24,478 bases of DNA from Armatimonadota bacterium (lineage in GTDB: Bacteria; Sysuimicrobiota; Sysuimicrobiia; Sysuimicrobiales; VGFF01). Below the pieces are notes generated by a model, which worked only from the letters and a program-made list of their open reading frames with translations, searched no databases and had not been told where the DNA came from. The position numbers and the translations under genes were made by a program. Positions 16,169-23,675 of this stretch are shown here, one piece after another (the stretch's first letter is position 1; the number at the start of each line of letters is the position of its first letter). Location: contig VGFF01000016.1 in the NCBI GenBank assembly GCA_016868955.1, positions 1 to 24,478 on the forward strand, given 5' to 3'.

Positions 16169-18172
16169 GTGCTGGCGCTGGCCTATCCGGATCCGAGTTG
16201 GTCGGGGTTGGCCTGGGTCGCGCTGGCGCCGTTGTTCGCTTACGTCGCCGTCACGTCACCGCGCCGCGCCGCCGTTCTCGGACTGGTCTTCGGCATCGCG
16301 TTCCACCTCGTCCTCATGCGCTGGCTCGTCGGATTCGGGATCGCGGCCTACGTTCTCCTTATCCTCGCGCTCTCCACGTTCACCGCGCTGTTCGCGTTCC
16401 TCGCCAGCGCGGCGCTATGGCGCCGGCCGCGCGCGTGGATGCTGCTTGCCTGTCCCGCCGCGTGGATCGGCGTGGAGTGGCTCCGCACGCTCGGCACCCT
16501 GGCCGCGCCGTGGGGTCTTTTGGGCTACACGCAGTGGCAGCGTGCGGAGCTGGTGTCCCTCTCGTCGGTTGGTGGCGTCTTCTTGGTCTCCGCCACCGTA
16601 GCAATGGTCAACGGGGTCGTTGCCTGGGGCCTGACGTCGCCCGGTCGAATGAAGGCGGCGGCGCGGGTCGCGCAGTACGCGGCCGTGGTCGCGCTGTTGG
16701 TTTGCGTCGGTTGGTTCGAGCAAGCGCCAGCCGGTGCGGTGGCGGACGAATTGGCGAGTAACGCCGCGGGTGCAGTCGCGGGGAATGCCGACGGCCCAGT
16801 ACCCGCGCATCGCATCACGGTCGGCATCACGCAGACGAACGTGCCGCAGCACGCGCAATTCGACCCCGGCCACGACGAGGCGCGCCGCGAGCAGCTGGAG
16901 CGGTTGACGCGACAGGCGATCGACCAGGGCGCCGATGTCGTCGTGTGGCCGGAGGGCGCATGGCCTGGTGTGGTCGTCGACGGCGAGCGCGCGGCCTCCA
17001 CCGTCGCATCGCTCTCGCCGACAGAGGGTGCGTTGATCGCCACGGGATTCTCCGCCGACGGGGCGCAAACCGCGGCCGTCGTCGCCGGCCCGGTGATACA
17101 AGGACGCCAGGACAAGGTTCGACTCGTGCCGTTCGGAGAAGCGGGTTTGGTGCCGGGCAGCGCGCATCGCGCGGTGCCGACACCGTTCGGCGCCGCGGGC
17201 ATCGCGATCTGCTACGAATCCATCGATCCTCAAGTTGCGCGCGCGCTCGCGCGGGATGGCGCGCGGATTCTCTACTTCGTCACCAACGACGCCTGGTTCG
17301 CCGACGCCGCCGGGCCGCGGCAGCACCTCATGTTCTCAGTCTTCCGCGCGGCGGAGTCAGGGCGCGACGTCGTTCGCGCCGCCAGCACCGGTCCGTCGGC
17401 GCACGTCACGGCGGACGGCCGCGTGCGATCGATCCTGCCGTGGGGAGGCGAGGGCGTCCTGGCGGCAACGGCGACGCTGCGCGACGAGGCGACGCCTTAC
17501 GCCCGATTCGGGCATACCTGGCTCGTCTTGCCGTGGGCGGTCGTCGCTGCGTTGGCGTGGCCGTGGACCCGGCGCGCGGTCGCCGACGAGCGTACCGCCG
17601 AGCTGCTTCGCCGTTTGGCCTGGCCGGGCGTCATCGCGTTCGCGGGCGCGGTCGCGGCGTCGTTGTGGCCGTCGGATCTGGTGCGCGCGCTCGCGAGCGC
17701 GGCGCTCGCCGTCGCGACGCTGCGACTGGCTGGTGCCAGCGCCGCCGGGTTGCGCGGCGGCAATGCCGTCGCCAGCGTCGCTTCGTCGTCGGTGCTGGGC
17801 GGGGTCGTGCTGCTCGTCGTCATGGCAGGGTTCGCGGCCCAGGGATTCCCCAAGGCGATGCTGGCCGTGACGGCCGCCGCCTTTCCTTGGATCGTCGCGG
17901 CGGTCGTCTCGTTCGGCGAGGAGGTGTGGCTGCGCGGCGCCGTCGGCGGAGCCCTCATCGAGCGCCCGTGGCTGATTGTCGCGATCTCCGTTGCCGGCAC
18001 CTGGCTCCTTCATCTGGCGGCACCGGCCGAACTGGCGGCTTGGCGGCTCGTCGCCGCCGCCGCGAACGCGTTCATCCGCGTCCGCACGGGCAGCGTGTGG
18101 GGACCGGTGATCGCGCGCGGCGGAATCGACGTGACGCTTGTCTCGCTCTTGGGGTTGGCGCAGCGGCCATGA
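16169..18172 (+). CDS. lnt: Apolipoprotein N-acyltransferase fused to a C-terminal CPBP-like (CAAX protease family) domain
   Basis: A 667-residue integral membrane protein. The N-terminal part holds several helices, then a nitrilase-fold domain with the Lnt triad E262 (VWPEGAWPG), K316 (QDKVRLVPFGE) and C348 (AICYES). Lnt transfers the third acyl chain to lipoproteins. After the usual last Lnt helix (about 450-470) the chain continues with about 190 extra residues and more helices. These include FGEEVWLRG (E584, E585, R589) and TWLLH (H615), the first two motifs of CPBP intramembrane proteases; the final motif has R650-x3-D654 instead of H-x3-N/D. The GTG 16169 is the first in-frame start but cuts the first helix (the frame upstream reads VAPAACFAAG). 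A TTG at 16083 overlapping the secA stop is probably the true start, with a one-base break between. Confidence 0.88.
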   Translation: MLALAYPDPSWSGLAWVALAPLFAYVAVTSPRRAAVLGLVFGIAFHLVLMRWLVGFGIAAYVLLILALSTFTALFAFLASAALWRRPRAWMLLACPAAWIGVEWLRTLGTLAAPWGLLGYTQWQRAELVSLSSVGGVFLVSATVAMVNGVVAWGLTSPGRMKAAARVAQYAAVVALLVCVGWFEQAPAGAVADELASNAAGAVAGNADGPVPAHRITVGITQTNVPQHAQFDPGHDEARREQLERLTRQAIDQGADVVVWPEGAWPGVVVDGERAASTVASLSPTEGALIATGFSADGAQTAAVVAGPVIQGRQDKVRLVPFGEAGLVPGSAHRAVPTPFGAAGIAICYESIDPQVARALARDGARILYFVTNDAWFADAAGPRQHLMFSVFRAAESGRDVVRAASTGPSAHVTADGRVRSILPWGGEGVLAATATLRDEATPYARFGHTWLVLPWAVVAALAWPWTRRAVADERTAELLRRLAWPGVIAFAGAVAASLWPSDLVRALASAALAVATLRLAGASAAGLRGGNAVASVASSSVLGGVVLLVVMAGFAAQGFPKAMLAVTAAAFPWIVAAVVSFGEEVWLRGAVGGALIERPWLIVAISVAGTWLLHLAAPAELAAWRLVAAAANAFIRVRTGSVWGPVIARGGIDVTLVSLLGLAQRP

Positions 18173-18217
18173 GGCCACGCGCCGCGGCAGGCGGCTGGGG
18201 CGGCGCCGGGTGGTACC

Positions 18218-18268
18218 ATGAGCGACGAAGACGCGAAAGCGTTCCATATCGATCATCGCGATCTATGA
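18218..18268 (+). other. Possible 16-codon leader ORF before prfB
   Basis: ATG at 18218 opens MSDEDAKAFHIDHRDL and stops at TGA 18266-18268, three bases before the prfB ribosome-binding site GGGAG (18271-18275). GGGTGG lies a few bases upstream. The region 18173-18287 is otherwise empty. It could be translated and coupled to prfB, or be chance; there is no conservation evidence. Confidence 0.2.
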
Positions 18269-18287
18269 AAGGGAGCGTGTCGGCGCT

Positions 18288-19389
18288 GTGACCATCGAGG
18301 AACTGCGAAACCAAGTCGACGCGGACCTCGACCGCCTGCGAGACATCGGGAGGCATCTTTGACCCGGACCGCAAACGCGCCCAGATCGCGGAGCTAGAAG
18401 CGGCGTCGGCGTCGCCGGCGTTCTGGTCCGATCCATCCCGCGCCAAATCCGTCGGACAAGAGCTCACGATCCTGCGGGAGCAGCTCGATCGCCTCGACCG
18501 CATGGGCCGCGGTCTTCATGACGTCGCCGAGCTGCTCGCGCTCGGTGTCGACGATCCCAACGAGATCCTCCTGCTCGAGCAGGAGGCGATCGCGCTTCAC
18601 GCTGACCTCGACGGCTTGGAATTGCAGACGCTCCTCGGCGAAGAGCATGACCGCGCGAACGCCATCGTCTCCATCCACGCCGGCGCCGGCGGCACCGAGT
18701 CCCAGGATTGGGCCGAGATGCTGCTGCGCATGTTCACGCGGTGGGCCGACCGGCGCGCGTTCGCGACCGAGATCGCCGATCTCTCGCACGGCGAGGAAGC
18801 CGGTATCAAGAGCGTCACGTCCCTCGTCCGCGGCCCCTACGCATACGGCTATCTGCGCAGCGAGCGCGGCGTTCATCGTCTCGTGCGCATCTCGCCGTTC
18901 GACGCGGCGAAGCGTCGGCACACTTCGTTTGCGCTCGTCGAGGTCTTGCCGGAGATCGAAGCGCAGGACGTCAGCATCCGGTCTGACGAGCTCCGTGTGG
19001 ACACGTATCGCGCCGGTGGCGCCGGCGGGCAGAACGTCAACAAGGTGGAGACGGCGGTTCGGATCACCCACTTGCCGACCGGCATCGTCGTGCAGTGCCA
19101 GAACGAGCGGTCTCAGCACGCCAATCGGGAGAACGCGATGCGGATCCTCGCCGCCCGCCTGTACGAGCGCCAGCAAGCGGAGCATCTGCAGAAGATGACG
19201 GAGCTTCGGGGCGAGCATCGGGACGCCGCCTGGGGCAATCAGATCCGCTCCTACGTATTGCAGCCGTACACGATGGTCAAGGACCATCGCACCGGCGCCG
19301 AGAGCGGCAACGTCAACGCCGTGCTCGACGGCGACCTCGATCCATTCATCTACGCGTACCTGAAGCTGCCGGCAAAGGCGGAGGCTTGA
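18288..19389 (+). CDS. prfB: Peptide chain release factor 2 with programmed +1 frameshift
   Basis: RF2 recognises UGA and UAA and releases the peptide from the ribosome. Translation starts at GTG 18288 (MTIEELRNQVDADLDRLRDI) and meets an in-frame TGA at 18360-18362 after 24 codons. The sequence there, GGGAGG-CAT-CTT-TGA-C, is the classical prfB shift site: an internal Shine-Dalgarno 3 nt before CTT TGA. After a +1 slip the frame continues from GAC 18361 to 19389, giving 366 residues, the normal RF2 length. The SPF tripeptide that reads the stop codon is at 202-204 and the catalytic GGQ at 246-248. RF2 limits its own synthesis because efficient termination at UGA prevents the shift. The stop overlaps the next TTG start. 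Confidence 0.97.
18348..18362 (+). promoter_or_regulatory. prfB programmed frameshift signal
   Basis: GGGAGG (18348-18353) acts as an internal Shine-Dalgarno, followed by CAT and the slippery CTT (18357-18359) and the TGA (18360-18362) with C after it. Spacing and order equal those of the Escherichia coli site (AGGGGG-TAT-CTT-TGA-C). It decides that the two open frames form one gene. Confidence 0.96.
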
Positions 19390-21467
19390 GCGTTCTCCGC
19401 AGGCATCGCCTGCTCGCCGCCTGTGTCCTGATCGGGGTCGTCGCGTCCGTCGCCGTCTTATTCATGCGCCACCGCCTGGAGTCGAGCTCCCGGACCGTGA
19501 CGGTCACCCTCGACGCCGAGAGTTGGGGCCTCCTCGCTGAGCGCGAAGGGCAAGCGAACGACGGTTTCTGGCGCAGGCTTCGCGAACAGGGGGCCAACGG
19601 CGTCGCCCTCTACGATCAGACGCTGCGGCGGCTCGCGGACGAGAATCGGGTGCGCGTCTTCGACGGCGCGACGCTCGCCGAATTGCTGCGGGCCCGCGCC
19701 GTACCGCCGGAGCTGGCGGGCGTGCCGCCGTCGCGGGTCGATCGCCGCGCCGTCTACATCCTCTACCAGGAGGAAGACGTTGGCCGGCTGCTCCGCGGCG
19801 GCTTCGACACCGCGCTCGGAGAGGGGCGAGCACGCCGGTTGCCCGCCGGGCAGCGCGCGTTGGAGGTCACGGGACGCCTCAGCGATCTGGAGGAAACAGG
19901 GCTCGGCTTCCTGGCGGCGGACGTGCGCGCTTGGGAAGCGCGCGGCTTTCACGTCGTCCTTCGCCCGCGTAACCTGCGCGGCGCGGATGCGGCGCGCCTG
20001 CGCGCGCGCATCGCGTCCTACCGGGAGCTCGGCCCCGGCCGCACGTTCATCCCCGAGTTGACGGACTTCCTGGGATTCGAGCGCCTCCTGAAAGAAGCAG
20101 CAGGCGCGTTTCGGGAGATCGACGGACGTTACGGCCGGATCGAGGTCCTCGCGCAGCAACGGCGGATTCGCGGCGAGGAATCCATGACGCTCCTCATGCG
20201 CCCGTCCGTCGTCCGCGTCTTCGGTTTCGCGCCCGAGGCGCTCGATCGATTCCAGCCGCCGGACGCGGTCGACCGTTTCGTGCGAGCCGCGCGCGAGCGG
20301 AATCTGCGCATCTTGTACGTGCGTCCGTTCCTCAATCTGACGGCCGGGATCGACCCCGTCGCATCGAACGTCGCGTACGTTCGATCAATCACGACGCGCG
20401 TCCGCGACGCGGGTTTTATGATCGGTCCGGCGGCGCCCCTGCCGCCAATCTCCGTGCCACGCCCAATCCACGCCGCGGTTCTCCTCGGCGCGGCCGCGTC
20501 GTTTTGCCTCGTCGCCGCGTTGATCGCCGATCTCGCGGGCTGGCGCCCGCACCCGGCGACCTGGCCGGCGGCGGCGGTCGGTGTTGCGTTGCTCGGCCTC
20601 GCGGCATCGTCGATCGGATTCGATGGCTGGGTGCGCAAGGGACTGGCGCTGGCGGCTGCGATCGCGTTTCCGACATTGGCTTTGTACTTCGGCGTACCCG
20701 CACCCGGCGGCGCCGCCGGGAAGCGTGTTTCCTCGCGCCGCGTCTCGACGGGGTGGGCGACGCTGTTCGCCGTCGGGCGCCTGTCGCAGATTTCCGCCGT
20801 GTCGCTGCTGGGCGGCCTCGTCGTCGGTGCCGTGTTGGCCGATTGGCGATTCATGCTCGCGTTCGATCAGTTCCCCGGCGTCAAATTGGCCGCGGTCCTT
20901 CCCGTGCTCGTCTTCGCGGCGATGTGGATCCTGCGGTGGGAGCGCGCCTTGCCCGCGACCGAGCGCCGCGGGCTGATCGCGCGCGCGTGGGCGTCGCTGG
21001 GGCGTCCGCTGTTGTGGCGGCACGCGGTGCTCGCGTTGTCGATCGCCGGCGTCGTGCTCCTGTTGCTCGTGCGCTCCGGGAACACGAGCCTGCCGCTCGT
21101 CGGCATCGAGGAGCGGCTGCGCGGCTTCGTCGAGGATGCGTTCGTCGCGCGGCCGCGCACGAAGGAGTATCTCTTCGGGCACCCGCTCCTGCTTTTGGCG
21201 CTCGCGGCGGCGGCGTTGCGGCTTCCGAATTTGGCGTTTCCGCTCGCGCTTGTCGGCTCCGTCGGTCAGACCGGATTGCTGAATTCGTTCTGCCACATCC
21301 ACACGCCGGTCCTCTACGCGCTCTGGCGCACGGGCAACGCGCTCGCGCTCGGCACGGCGATCGGCGTCGGCGCCGTGGTCGTCCTCGCCGCCCTCTGGCA
21401 CCGGTGGGGCGCGTGGATCATCGGCGCGGCGGCGCGTTCGGGCGTGACGAGCGGGCTTGCGCGATGA
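19386..21467 (+). CDS. DUF5693 multi-pass membrane protein
   Basis: A 693-residue membrane protein of the DUF5693 family. A first helix (about 9-27) anchors an external region of about 330 residues (strand and helix rich, with QGANGVALYDQTL and LGFERLLKEAAGAFREIDGRYG). Then come about eight hydrophobic helices from residue 357 to the end, with an SFCHIHTP turn late in the chain. Function is unknown, but this family is commonly encoded directly before csaB and tagA, as here, which points to assembly or export of a pyruvylated surface polymer. The TTG at 19386 overlaps the prfB stop (TTGA), and the TGA overlaps the csaB start (ATGA). Confidence 0.8.
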   Translation: MSVLRRHRLLAACVLIGVVASVAVLFMRHRLESSSRTVTVTLDAESWGLLAEREGQANDGFWRRLREQGANGVALYDQTLRRLADENRVRVFDGATLAELLRARAVPPELAGVPPSRVDRRAVYILYQEEDVGRLLRGGFDTALGEGRARRLPAGQRALEVTGRLSDLEETGLGFLAADVRAWEARGFHVVLRPRNLRGADAARLRARIASYRELGPGRTFIPELTDFLGFERLLKEAAGAFREIDGRYGRIEVLAQQRRIRGEESMTLLMRPSVVRVFGFAPEALDRFQPPDAVDRFVRAARERNLRILYVRPFLNLTAGIDPVASNVAYVRSITTRVRDAGFMIGPAAPLPPISVPRPIHAAVLLGAAASFCLVAALIADLAGWRPHPATWPAAAVGVALLGLAASSIGFDGWVRKGLALAAAIAFPTLALYFGVPAPGGAAGKRVSSRRVSTGWATLFAVGRLSQISAVSLLGGLVVGAVLADWRFMLAFDQFPGVKLAAVLPVLVFAAMWILRWERALPATERRGLIARAWASLGRPLLWRHAVLALSIAGVVLLLLVRSGNTSLPLVGIEERLRGFVEDAFVARPRTKEYLFGHPLLLLALAAAALRLPNLAFPLALVGSVGQTGLLNSFCHIHTPVLYALWRTGNALALGTAIGVGAVVVLAALWHRWGAWIIGAAARSGVTSGLAR

Positions 21468-22501
21468 CGCGCGTCGTCGTGATCGGATACTACGGTTTCG
21501 GCAACCTCGGCGATGAGGCCGTGCTGTGCGCGATCCGCGCCCACCTCCGCGAGCGCATCCCCAATATCTCCCTCTGCGTGCTGTCGGCGGATCCGGAACA
21601 GACGCGGGCGATGCACGGCGTCGACGCCGTCTACCGTGGCGACTTTCGCGCCGTCGCGCGCGCGTGCCGGGATGCGCATTGGATCTGCAGCGGCGGCGGC
21701 AGCTTGTTCCAGGACGCCACTTCCTGGCGAAGTCCGTTGTACTATGGGTGGCTCCACGAGCTGGCATTTCGGAGTCGTCCGCGGATGCTCGTCTACGCGC
21801 AGGGCGTCGGACCGTTGCGCCGCCCCGCGAGCCGCTGGGTCGCCCGCCGCGTGTTCCGCTCGGCGTCTCACATCACCGTGCGGGATCCGGTTTCGATGGC
21901 AGTCGTGCGCGCCTTGGGCGTGCGGTCTCCGATCGAGGTCGTCTGTGATCCGGCGCTGGGCCTCGATGCGCTGCAGGACGGCGCCTACGGTTCCGTCGCG
22001 ACCGTCGGCGTGTCCGTGCGCACGTGGCCGGGTGAGTGGTTCAGGCCGTTCGCGGATGTGATCAAGCGGCTCGCTGCCGATCGTGGCACGCGCATACGCA
22101 TCGTGAGCTTTCATGCGGCCCAAGACTGGGACCCCTCGCGCCGCCTCGCCGACCACCTTGGAGAGGCCGAGGTGGTCGCGCCGCGCACGCCACAAGAGGC
22201 GCTGAGCGCCATGACCGGTCTTGGGCTATTCGTCGGGATGCGGTTGCACGCGCTGGTCCTCGCCGCCGTCGCTGGCGTGCCCGTCGTCGGGCTGGCGTAT
22301 GATCCGAAGGTGCGGGCCATCGAAACCTGGCTATCGGGCGCGCGCGTCCGCGACCTCCCGCTGGATGGGCGCATGATCGACTTCGCGAGCGACTGGGACG
22401 ATCGCGTCGCGCGGGCCGCTTCGGTCCGCGCCGAGATGCCGGCGCTGCGCCAATTGGCGCGACGGCCGGCGGAGATCGCGGCGGCATGGGGGGCGGCGTG
22501 A
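21464..22501 (+). CDS. csaB: Polysaccharide pyruvyl transferase CsaB
   Basis: A 345-residue member of the polysaccharide pyruvyl transferase family. CsaB transfers pyruvate from phosphoenolpyruvate to a cell-wall polysaccharide, creating the ketal groups that S-layer homology (SLH) domains bind. It opens with VVVIGYYGFGNLGDEAVLCA (about 4-23), the family signature, followed by CSGGGSLFQD (75-84) and GMRLHALVLA (258 onward, H262), both strongly conserved in CsaB. No membrane segment is present, so it acts in the cytosol. The ATG at 21464 gives a 4-bp overlap with DUF5693, and its end overlaps tagA. The set implies pyruvylated glycan and perhaps SLH-anchored surface proteins. Confidence 0.93.
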   Translation: MTRVVVIGYYGFGNLGDEAVLCAIRAHLRERIPNISLCVLSADPEQTRAMHGVDAVYRGDFRAVARACRDAHWICSGGGSLFQDATSWRSPLYYGWLHELAFRSRPRMLVYAQGVGPLRRPASRWVARRVFRSASHITVRDPVSMAVVRALGVRSPIEVVCDPALGLDALQDGAYGSVATVGVSVRTWPGEWFRPFADVIKRLAADRGTRIRIVSFHAAQDWDPSRRLADHLGEAEVVAPRTPQEALSAMTGLGLFVGMRLHALVLAAVAGVPVVGLAYDPKVRAIETWLSGARVRDLPLDGRMIDFASDWDDRVARAASVRAEMPALRQLARRPAEIAAAWGAA

Positions 22502-23274
22502 CGACGCCTTCGGAAGCGACGTGCGCGCCGGCGCGACCGCGGGTCGTTGTCCTTGGCGTTTCGTTCGACGTCGTCGATCTCGATGGCGCCACGGCGGCGG
22601 TGCAGCGACTCGCGGCGACGCCGCAGCCCCATTTGGTGGTCACGGCGAATCCGGAAGCGGTCATCGCGGCCCAGCACGATCCGGCGCTGGCGCGTGCGAT
22701 GGCGGGCGCGTCGCTCGTCGTCGCCGACGGCATCGGCGTCGTCTGGGCATCACGGCGGTCCGGACGCCCCTTGCCGGCGCGCGTGCCGGGTATCGAGTTG
22801 TTGGATCGACTTCTCGCCGAGGCGGCCCGCGAAGCGGCGCCGGTCTTCTTCCTGGGCGGCGCGCCCGGCGTCGCCGAAGCGGCCGCGATCGCTTCCGCCG
22901 CGCGACATCCGGGGCTCGTGGTCGCCGGCACGCATCACGGCTTCTTCCGCCACGATTCGGGCGATGAGGCGGCCGTCGTGGCCCGCATCCGCGCCGCGCG
23001 TTCCGTTTACCTCTTCGCGGGTCTCGGCATGCCCCTGCAAGAGAAGTGGCTGCATCGACATCTGGCGTCATCGGGTGTTGCCGTCGCGATGGGCGTGGGC
23101 GGAAGCTTAGACGTGTTATCGGGCCGCGTCCCGCGGGCACCTCGATGGATTCACCGCCTGCATGCCGAATGGCTGTACCGGCTGCTGCGGCAGCCGTCGC
23201 GCTGGCGCCGTCAGTTGGCGCTGCTGCGCTTCGTCACCCTCGTCCTGCGACGACGAGGGAAGGCGAATCCGTGA
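22486..23274 (+). CDS. tagA: WecG/TagA/CpsF-family glycosyltransferase (GT26)
   Basis: A 262-residue GT26 enzyme that, in characterised members, adds N-acetylmannosamine (TagA) or N-acetylmannosaminuronate (WecG) to a lipid-linked GlcNAc. Motifs visible are TANPEAV (54 on), VVADGIGVVW with the catalytic-region D81, RVPGIELL, FFLGG and GLGMPLQEKWLH (179-190). The basic Arg/Leu-rich C-terminus (WLYRLLRQPSRW and after) is the membrane-association tail. Two starts are possible: ATG 22486 and GTG 22498, the latter overlapping the csaB stop as GTGA. It supplies an early step for the polymer that CsaB would pyruvylate. Donor sugar cannot be read from sequence. Confidence 0.93.
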   Translation: MGGGVTTPSEATCAPARPRVVVLGVSFDVVDLDGATAAVQRLAATPQPHLVVTANPEAVIAAQHDPALARAMAGASLVVADGIGVVWASRRSGRPLPARVPGIELLDRLLAEAAREAAPVFFLGGAPGVAEAAAIASAARHPGLVVAGTHHGFFRHDSGDEAAVVARIRAARSVYLFAGLGMPLQEKWLHRHLASSGVAVAMGVGGSLDVLSGRVPRAPRWIHRLHAEWLYRLLRQPSRWRRQLALLRFVTLVLRRRGKANP

Positions 23275-23276
23275 AG

Positions 23277-23309
23277 CGCACGAGGTCGAGCACAGTTGCA
23301 CTTCGTGCG
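23277..23309 (+). terminator. Hairpin after tagA
   Basis: Perfect 7-bp arms CGCACGA (23277-23283) and TCGTGCG (23303-23309) around 19 nt, directly after the tagA stop. There is no adjacent T-run, so termination is uncertain. It marks a plausible end of the long hpf-tagA transcription run. The remaining bases up to spoVS show no gene. Confidence 0.3.
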
Positions 23310-23410
23310 TGCCGCGATCGGTTTCCATGAAGGAGATGGCGTTCGCGCCATGGAACATCGATGTGCGATCGTGGGCGCGGGTTTTGGCGTCCGATGGGAG
23401 CTGCGCCGAC

Positions 23411-23674
23411 ATGACGGAGGTCCTGAAAGTCTCGGCGGACTCGAAGCCCAAAGCCGTCGCCGGCGCCGTCGCGGCATTGCTTCGCCAGAAGGGGTCGATC
23501 GAAGTGCAAGCCATCGGTGCCGGTGCCGTAAATCAAGCCGTCAAGGCCCTCGCCATCGCCCGCGGGTACGTGGCGCCGAACGGGTTGGAAATCGTCGCTG
23601 TTCCCGCGTTCGCGAAGGTCGAAATCGACGGTGAGGAGCGCACCGCCATCCGGATCGTCGTCGAGGCCCGCTGA
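23411..23674 (+). CDS. spoVS: Stage V sporulation protein S family (SpoVS, Alba-like)
   Basis: An 87-residue protein matching SpoVS along its full length: VLKVSADSKPKAVAGAVAAL, AIGAGAVNQAVKALAIARG, then EIDGEERTAIRIVV. SpoVS has an Alba-like nucleic-acid-binding fold. In Bacillus it is needed for spore coat and engulfment stages, but it occurs widely in non-sporulating bacteria as a putative DNA/RNA-binding regulator. The ATG at 23411 is fixed by family length and by GGGAG 10 bases upstream; an in-frame ATG at 23327 would add an unsupported leader. It stands 1 bp before the TTG of the prs-like gene, so the two are co-translated. Confidence 0.95.
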   Translation: MTEVLKVSADSKPKAVAGAVAALLRQKGSIEVQAIGAGAVNQAVKALAIARGYVAPNGLEIVAVPAFAKVEIDGEERTAIRIVVEAR

Positions 23675-23675
23675 C

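Noticed and set aside
16945..18291. 448-codon plus-strand frame inside lnt
   Set aside because: Arg-rich shadow of the lnt frame, no domain, and the lnt frame carries the catalytic motifs.
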